Assembly (NCBI GenBank): GCA_016281115.1
Contig: JAEEHZ010000162.1
Span: forward strand, 1-28,669
Reading direction: 5' to 3'
DNA length: 28,669 nucleotides
Source of the DNA: Clostridiaceae bacterium
Lineage (GTDB): Bacteria > Bacillota > Clostridia > Oscillospirales > Acutalibacteraceae
Under the pieces are notes generated by a model. The model was not told the origin of the DNA and searched no databases. It worked only from the letters and a program-made list of their open reading frames with translations. The translations under genes and the position numbers were made by a program. Numbering within the stretch: the first letter of the stretch is position 1; each line of letters begins with the position of its first letter. This document shows positions 24,493 through 28,669 of this stretch, piece by piece.

Positions 24493-25746
24493 ATGTCAAA
24501 GTTGGTGATTGAAGGCTTACGACCGCTTTGCGGTGAGATCAATGTTCAGGGAGCAAAAAACAGCGCGTTGCCGATACTTGCAGCAAGCGTTGCCGCAAGG
24601 GGCGAAAGCGTAATACATAATTGTCCGCGATTGTCAGATATAGACGTTACTATAAAAATACTGAGATATTTGGGTTGTAAGGTGACCCGTGAGGGAAACA
24701 CGGTAACGGTGGATTCTACGGATATTATAAGAGACGATATCCCGCTGGAGCTGATGCGCGAGATGAGGTCGTCGATTATATTTCTCGGTGCGCTTATAAG
24801 CGCGGCAGGTCACGCAAGGGTATCATTTCCCGGTGGGTGCGATCTGGGACCCAGACCGATAGATATACATTTAAAAGCCCTCAGAAAAATGGGGATAACC
24901 GTAAATGAGCACAGGGGCTTTATCGACTGCACAATAAATAAAAACATAAAAGGCTGCAAGCTGGCGCTTGAATTTCCCAGTGTAGGCGCAACCGAAAATA
25001 TAATTTTGACCGCAGTTAAGGCGCAGGGCAGAACAATTATCACAAACGCTGCTGCAGAGCCGGAAATAATAGATTTGTGTGATTTTTTGAACAGCTGCGG
25101 CGCAAAGATAACGACAGGCGACTCGGGTACAGTGATAATTGACGGTGTGAGCACACTAAACGGTTGCAGCCACTGTATAATACCCGACAGGATAGCCGCT
25201 GCCACATATATGTGCGCAGGTGCGGTCTGCGGCGGAGATATAGTATTAAACGGAGGTATACCATCACATTTGAGCGCAGTTATACCTGTTTTTGAAGAAT
25301 GCGGCTGTATTATTATGCAAGAGCAAAGCAAACTCAGAGTTATCGCGCCCGACAGGCTTAAGGCGCCGAAATTTATAAGAACAATGCCGTATCCCGGCTT
25401 TCCCACAGACGCTCAGCCGCCGGTTATGGCGCTTGCAACGCAATGCGACGGGACGACTGTTTTTGTCGAAAACATATTTGAGAGCAGATATAATCACATA
25501 AGCGAGCTGATAAGACTTGGAGCTAAAATCAAGCTTGAAGGCAGAGTTGCGGTCGTTGAAGGCAACACTTCGCTTTACGGCACAAATATTCACGCATTCG
25601 ATTTAAGAGGGGCTGCCGCACTTGTTACGGCGGCGTTGTGTGCCGAGGGAAAAACGGTTATTTACGATACCGACTATTTAGAGCGGGGATATGAAGATTT
25701 TGACGTAGTGTTAAACTCGCTCGGCGCATCAGTCAAAAAAATATAA
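24493..25746 (+). CDS. murA: UDP-N-acetylglucosamine 1-carboxyvinyltransferase
   Basis: MurA transfers the enolpyruvyl group of phosphoenolpyruvate to UDP-GlcNAc, the first committed step of peptidoglycan synthesis; it is the fosfomycin target. From ATG 24493 the protein has 417 residues, the normal family length. K22 in VQGAKNSALP and the catalytic cysteine C116 in SFPGGCDLGPRPIDIH are both present. The enzyme should therefore be fosfomycin-sensitive at this position rather than a Cys-to-Asp variant. Other family segments are EFPSVGATENIILTAV, MPYPGFPTDAQPPVMAL and DLRGAAALVTAAL. Low-GC Firmicutes often carry two paralogues (MurA and MurZ/MurAB); this is the dcw-linked copy. A 75-base gap to murG contains no clear promoter or terminator. 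Confidence 0.96.
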   Translation: MSKLVIEGLRPLCGEINVQGAKNSALPILAASVAARGESVIHNCPRLSDIDVTIKILRYLGCKVTREGNTVTVDSTDIIRDDIPLELMREMRSSIIFLGALISAAGHARVSFPGGCDLGPRPIDIHLKALRKMGITVNEHRGFIDCTINKNIKGCKLALEFPSVGATENIILTAVKAQGRTIITNAAAEPEIIDLCDFLNSCGAKITTGDSGTVIIDGVSTLNGCSHCIIPDRIAAATYMCAGAVCGGDIVLNGGIPSHLSAVIPVFEECGCIIMQEQSKLRVIAPDRLKAPKFIRTMPYPGFPTDAQPPVMALATQCDGTTVFVENIFESRYNHISELIRLGAKIKLEGRVAVVEGNTSLYGTNIHAFDLRGAAALVTAALCAEGKTVIYDTDYLERGYEDFDVVLNSLGASVKKI

Positions 25747-25750
25747 GCAT

Positions 25751-25756
25751 AAAAGG
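25751..25756 (+). promoter_or_regulatory. Ribosome binding site that fixes the ftsQ start
   Basis: AAAAGG lies 9 bases before ATG 25766. The earlier ATG at 25757 directly abuts this site and cannot use it. Confidence 0.65.
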
Positions 25757-25765
25757 ATGTTCAAT

Positions 25766-27073
25766 ATGGCAGAACGCAACAACGGGCATTACACACAAAA
25801 GAATAACAACAGACGTGATATAAACTACTCGCGGATGTCGCCTAAGTCACGGGATAACTCAAAGCTTGTGCGTAAAAACGAAAGCGTTGAGTCTTTGCGC
25901 AGAAAGAAAGCGCCCGAAAACGCTCGCCCCCAGAGGACCCGTATGCCGAGAAACAATGCGTTGAGCCGTAACAGCTCTAAGACAATAGAGATATACAGCG
26001 AAAGCTTTGAAAAAGAATTCAAGCCGAATAATTCACGTGCAATTTCTCCTGCAAGAAGAAAACTGAGAAAAATAACTTTCTTTGCGGTATTTTTGCTTGT
26101 TTCGGCTATCGTGGGAGCTGTACTTTCGCTTACCGTTTTCTTTAAAGCCGAAAACATAACCGTGTCATACAGCGACAAGGTAAAGCCGAAGTACACCCAG
26201 GAGCAGATAATAGAAGCCGCCAAGCTTACAAAAGGCAAAAATCTGTTTTTAAGCGATAAATCTGCGGCGGCGGAACGTGTTACCGCTGCGTTTCCTTATA
26301 TAGAAAAAACAAAAGTTGATATATCGCTGCCGAGTACGCTGGCGATAACCGTAACACAGGCAACGCCCACTTATTATGCCGAGCTGTCAAAGAACAAATA
26401 TATAGTTTTGGGTGCGGACAGCAGAGTTATAGAGCAAAGCGCAAAAATGACATACAGTATACCCCTGCTCAAGGGCGTAAAGCTGAAAAACACAAGTGTT
26501 GGCGAATATGCCGAGTTTGAGAACAAAAGTATTAAAAGCATACTTAATTCGGTTATAACCGCGGCAAAGGGACATGATATTTCAGACATAAACGAGATTG
26601 ACCTGAGCTTGCTTTCTAATATTACATTTAAATACGGCGACAGGATAAACATAATACTCGGAACAAACGACGATTTGGACTATAAGATAAGAACGGCGCT
26701 TACAATTATAAAAGATAAGCTTGGCAAAAAAGAAAAAGGCACGCTTGATGTTTCTGCGTGCAACAGGGGCAATCATCAATCGAGCTTTTTGCCTGCAAAT
26801 ATGGAAAACACGGAGAACACCGCCTCTGTTTCGTCTGATACGGACAGCGGAACTGATACTGAAACAGAAGCCGAAACCCCACAGGATAACGGCGATTACA
26901 ACGATAATTACGACAATAACGAATACGACAACGGCGACTATTACGATGATAACTACGACAACTATGACGATAATTACGACAATTACGACGATAACTACGA
27001 TAATTACGATGATAATTATGACGGCTATGACGATAACTATGACGACTACACCTACGATAATTACGACGGCTGA
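25766..27073 (+). CDS. ftsQ: FtsQ/DivIB-like division protein with Asp/Asn/Tyr repeat tail
   Basis: FtsQ/DivIB is a bitopic divisome protein that links FtsL and FtsB/DivIC. The 435-residue product has a basic, low-complexity cytoplasmic N-terminus (residues 1-100) and one membrane helix (about 103-126). A POTRA-like domain follows (about 128-200, FKAENITVSY...YTQEQIIEAAKLTKGKNLF...FPYIEKTKVDISLPSTLAITVTQ), and then the FtsQ beta domain (YIVLGADSRVIEQ onward, to about 340). A Ser/Thr/Glu linker leads to a 62-residue tail (374-435) made of 24 Asp, 15 Asn, 17 Tyr and only 6 other residues. The tail is unlike the rest of the family and would lie outside the membrane. It is the last gene of the cluster; ftsZ does not follow. 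Confidence 0.9.
   Translation: MAERNNGHYTQKNNNRRDINYSRMSPKSRDNSKLVRKNESVESLRRKKAPENARPQRTRMPRNNALSRNSSKTIEIYSESFEKEFKPNNSRAISPARRKLRKITFFAVFLLVSAIVGAVLSLTVFFKAENITVSYSDKVKPKYTQEQIIEAAKLTKGKNLFLSDKSAAAERVTAAFPYIEKTKVDISLPSTLAITVTQATPTYYAELSKNKYIVLGADSRVIEQSAKMTYSIPLLKGVKLKNTSVGEYAEFENKSIKSILNSVITAAKGHDISDINEIDLSLLSNITFKYGDRINIILGTNDDLDYKIRTALTIIKDKLGKKEKGTLDVSACNRGNHQSSFLPANMENTENTASVSSDTDSGTDTETEAETPQDNGDYNDNYDNNEYDNGDYYDDNYDNYDDNYDNYDDNYDNYDDNYDGYDDNYDDYTYDNYDG
26945..27049 (+). repeat. Five 21-bp tandem repeats encoding DDNYDNY-type units in ftsQ
   Basis: Five in-frame heptad units are read in order: DDNYDNY three times, DDNYDGY, then DDNYDDY. The codons vary between GAC/GAT, AAC/AAT and TAC/TAT, so the protein repeat is better conserved than the DNA. 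Looser Asp/Asn/Tyr sequence extends on both sides (26885-27070). Confidence 0.9.
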
Positions 27074-27105
27074 ATGACTTAAAATTGAATAATTACATAA
27101 TAAAG

Positions 27106-27144
27106 CTCCGCGGATATCAGGCGCAACGCCCGGTATTTGCGGAG
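27106..27144. terminator. Long hairpin after ftsQ (copy 1)
   Basis: The arms 27106-27123 and 27127-27144 pair over 18 positions with three G-U pairs and one mismatch, around a CAA loop. The outer pairs are CTCCGC/GCGGAG. On the plus strand it is followed by TTGCTTTGT, a weak T-run; on the minus strand by CTTTATTATG. It is probably the end of the dcw transcript and may work in both directions. A second hairpin CTTTGTC-GCGT-GACAAAG (27148-27165) follows directly. Confidence 0.6.
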
Positions 27145-27212
27145 TTGCTTTGTCGCGTGACAAAGTAGGTGCCTGCCCGGCATAAGGGCAAAATCGAGGG
27201 TTAAACTAAACC

Positions 27213-27270
27213 GGCGGTTTTCCGCCTCATCAGTCAGCTACGCTGGCAGCTTCCTTTACACAAGGGAGCC
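27213..27270. repeat. REP/MITE-like dispersed repeat of Oscillospiraceae
   Basis: The segment contains GGCGG-TTTT-CCGCC (27213-27226), then CTCATCAGTCAGCTACGCTG with the small hairpin CAGC-TAC-GCTG (27235-27245), then GGCAGCTTCC...GGGAGCC (27245-27270), which can fold back. I recall this CATCAGTCAGCTACGCTG...GCAGCTTCC...GGGAGCC pattern as a recurrent intergenic element in Faecalibacterium/Ruminococcus-type genomes. That is from memory, not from a search. It has no coding capacity. Confidence 0.6.
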
Positions 27271-27279
27271 GATATAGCG

Positions 27280-27296
27280 GACGAACGATGTTCGTC
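27280..27296. repeat. Perfect 7-bp hairpin
   Basis: GACGAAC (27280-27286) and GTTCGTC (27290-27296) pair over a GAT loop. It sits between the REP-like repeat and the A/T run that serves as the tail of the next hairpin. Confidence 0.5.
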
Positions 27297-27344
27297 TAAA
27301 AAATAACTCCGCAGATACAGGCTCTTTACCTGATATCTGCGGAG
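27296..27344 (-). terminator. Rho-independent terminator of the GGGtGRT operon (hairpin copy 2)
   Basis: CTCCGCAGATA (27307-27317) pairs perfectly with TATCTGCGGAG (27334-27344), and CAGG/CCTG extends the stem past one bulged A. Read on the minus strand the stem is followed by TTATTTTTTAGA (27306 down to about 27295), a good T-run. It lies about 30 bases after the stop codon of the GGGtGRT gene. Confidence 0.88.
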
Positions 27345-27373
27345 ACTATTTAACGGTTTTAAATTTTAAGTTT

Positions 27374-28384
27374 TCAGTTTTTCAGCGCTTCATAAACCGC
27401 AACAGCGCATGCAACAGTTGCGCCTACCATGGGGTTGTTGCCCATGCCGATAAGACCCATCATTTCAACGTGTGCCGGAACAGATGAAGAACCTGCAAAC
27501 TGAGCGTCGCCGTGCATACGGCCCATAGAGTCGGTCAAGCCGTAAGAAGCGGGACCTGCGCCCATATTATCCGGGTGAAGTGTTCTGCCTGTGCCGCCGC
27601 CGCTTGCAACCGAGAAGTATTTAACGCCGTTTTCCATAGCCCACTTTTTGTATGTTCCTGCAACAAGGTGCTGGAATCTTGTGGGGTTGGTGGAGTTACC
27701 TGTAATGGAAACGTCTACGCCCTCGTGACGCATAATTGCAACGCCCTCTAAAACATCGTTTGCGCCGTAGCATTTAACAGCCGCACGCTCGCCGTCGGAG
27801 AAAGCTCTTTCCTCTAACACTTTGAGCTCGCCTGTATAGAAATCGTAATCTGTTTTAACGTATGTAAAGCCGTTTATTCTTGAAATGATATAAGCGGCGT
27901 CTTTTCCGAGACCGTTCAAGATAACTCTCAAAGGCTCTTTTCTTGCTTTGTTGGCAGTTCTGGCAATACCGAGTGCACCCTCTGCCGCCGCAAAGCTTTC
28001 GTGACCCGCGAGGAATGCGAAACACTTTGTTTCGTCACGGAGAAGCATTGCGCCTAAGTTACCGTGACCGATACCAACGTGTCTTTGGTCGGCAACGGAG
28101 CCGGGAATACAAAACGCCTCAAGTCCGATACCGATGTCTGCTGCGGCATCTGCAGCGCTTGCAGCGTTTTTCTTTAATGCGATAGCGCATCCGAGCGTAT
28201 ATGCCCAGCTTGCGTTTTCAAACGCTATGGGTTGAACACCCTTTACGATAGCGTCGGGATCAAAGCCCTTATCGAGGCACATTTGTCTTGCTGCCTCTAA
28301 ACTTTCTATACCGTGTTCGGCAAGACACTTCTCAATTTTAGCCATTCTTCTGTCTTTACCTTCAAAATTTACATTGTTAGCCAT
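27374..28384 (-). CDS. GGGtGRT family protein (function unknown)
   Basis: The 336-residue protein contains the motif G262-G-G-T-G-R-T268 that gives this uncharacterised family its name (I recall it as a Pfam family, GGGtGRT). Other striking segments are PGSVADQRHVGIGHGNLGAML and FLAGHESFAAAEGALGIART in the first half. In the second half are TGNSTNPTRFQHLVAGTYKK, LHPDNMGAGPASYGLTDSMG and RMHGDAQFAGSSSVPAHVEM. The protein is rich in Gly, Ala and His, with about eight scattered cysteines. It has no signal peptide and no convincing membrane helix, so it is probably cytoplasmic. GAGGAGG on the minus strand precedes the ATG. It lies 21 bases downstream of a NifU-like scaffold gene, so a link to Fe-S cluster handling is suggested by context only. 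Its reaction is not known to me. Confidence 0.88.
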   Translation of the reverse strand: MANNVNFEGKDRRMAKIEKCLAEHGIESLEAARQMCLDKGFDPDAIVKGVQPIAFENASWAYTLGCAIALKKNAASAADAAADIGIGLEAFCIPGSVADQRHVGIGHGNLGAMLLRDETKCFAFLAGHESFAAAEGALGIARTANKARKEPLRVILNGLGKDAAYIISRINGFTYVKTDYDFYTGELKVLEERAFSDGERAAVKCYGANDVLEGVAIMRHEGVDVSITGNSTNPTRFQHLVAGTYKKWAMENGVKYFSVASGGGTGRTLHPDNMGAGPASYGLTDSMGRMHGDAQFAGSSSVPAHVEMMGLIGMGNNPMVGATVACAVAVYEALKN

Positions 28385-28405
28385 AAATCAAGTCCTCCTC
28401 TTGCC

Positions 28406-28669
28406 TTATTCTTCACGCGGGTCTATGTACTTTGCCGCGCCGTCAAAGCGGCCGTACTGACCGATGTTTTTCTTATATGCTTCATCGGGGCTCATACCGC
28501 GACGGATGTCCTCGAGCATTTTACCAACCTTAACGAACTGATAGCCGATAACCTCGTTGTTTTCATCGAGAGCTGTTTTAAGAACATAGCCCTCTGCCAT
28601 TTCCATAAAGCGAACGCCCTTTAATTTTGTGCTGAACATTGTGCCAACCTGTGAGCGCAAACCCTTGCC
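28406..28669 (-). CDS. Iron-sulfur cluster assembly scaffold-like protein, C-terminal part
   Basis: The frame is open to the window edge (88 codons, reading GKGLRSQVGTMFSTKLKG from base 28669), so the N-terminus lies outside; the ATG at 28660 region is not the true start. From memory, the segments RSQVGTM, EMAEGYV, ALDENNEVIGYQFVKVGKM and YGRFDGAAKYIDPREE match the C-terminal part of a NifU-like Fe-S scaffold family. That family typically precedes GGGtGRT genes in Clostridia. No cysteine lies in the visible part, so the cluster-binding residues cannot be checked. It is the upstream gene of a two-gene minus-strand operon; its promoter is outside the window. Confidence 0.7.
   Translation of the reverse strand, partial: GKGLRSQVGTMFSTKLKGVRFMEMAEGYVLKTALDENNEVIGYQFVKVGKMLEDIRRGMSPDEAYKKNIGQYGRFDGAAKYIDPREE

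Noticed and set aside
26945..27049. CRISPR-like array or minisatellite at the end of ftsQ
   Set aside because: Units are 21 bp without spacers, in frame with the protein, and vary at synonymous positions; it is a coding repeat.
26582..27163. Minus-strand open frame opposite ftsQ with an Ile/Val-rich run
   Set aside because: The hydrophobic run is simply the reverse reading of the Asp/Asn/Tyr codon repeat; no start signal or family match.

Overview
The window looks like chromosomal DNA from a Gram-positive anaerobe of the class Clostridia, most likely an Oscillospiraceae (Ruminococcus-like) lineage. The evidence is strong AGGAGG-type ribosome binding sites with several TTG/GTG starts, a SpoVD/FtsI-type penicillin-binding protein with PASTA domains, a type I dockerin protein, a GGGtGRT gene next to a NifU-like scaffold gene, and a dispersed repeat of a type I recall from this family. 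No taxonomic search was possible, so the placement is an inference.

Left part (1-10289, all +): the 3' end of an S1-domain translation protein closes with a strong terminator at 709-745. A new promoter (about 840-868) then starts a tightly packed run: recA, recX, rimO, pgsA, cysE, cysS and dnaE. No terminator is visible between these genes and several overlap. DNA recombination and its modulator, ribosomal protein S12 modification, phospholipid synthesis, cysteine synthesis and charging, and the replicative polymerase may therefore share one transcript.

Middle (10290-16596): a tRNA-Gly(CCC) gene with its own consensus promoter is followed by an unusual stretch of interleaved inverted repeats. 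Then comes one very large, separately transcribed gene for an exported 1869-residue protein. It has a signal peptide, six repeats of about 200 residues, a GLUG-like beta-helix segment, three bacterial Ig-like (Big_3-type) repeats and a C-terminal dockerin. It ends at a strong terminator (16334-16380).

Right part (16451-27073, +): a division and cell wall (dcw) cluster begins at a promoter followed by four GTGG-type repeats with about 10-bp spacing, the expected binding site of MraZ. The order is mraZ, rsmH, ftsL-like, PBP (spoVD/ftsI), mraY, ftsW, murG, murA, ftsQ/divIB. The Mur ligases murD, murE and murF are missing from the cluster. FtsQ ends in an unusual extracellular Asp/Asn/Tyr tandem-repeat tail.

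Right end (27074-28669): a 300-base intergenic region holds two look-alike hairpins flanking a REP/MITE-like repeat. It separates the dcw cluster from a convergent, minus-strand operon of an Fe-S scaffold-like protein (cut by the window end) and a GGGtGRT family protein of unknown function.
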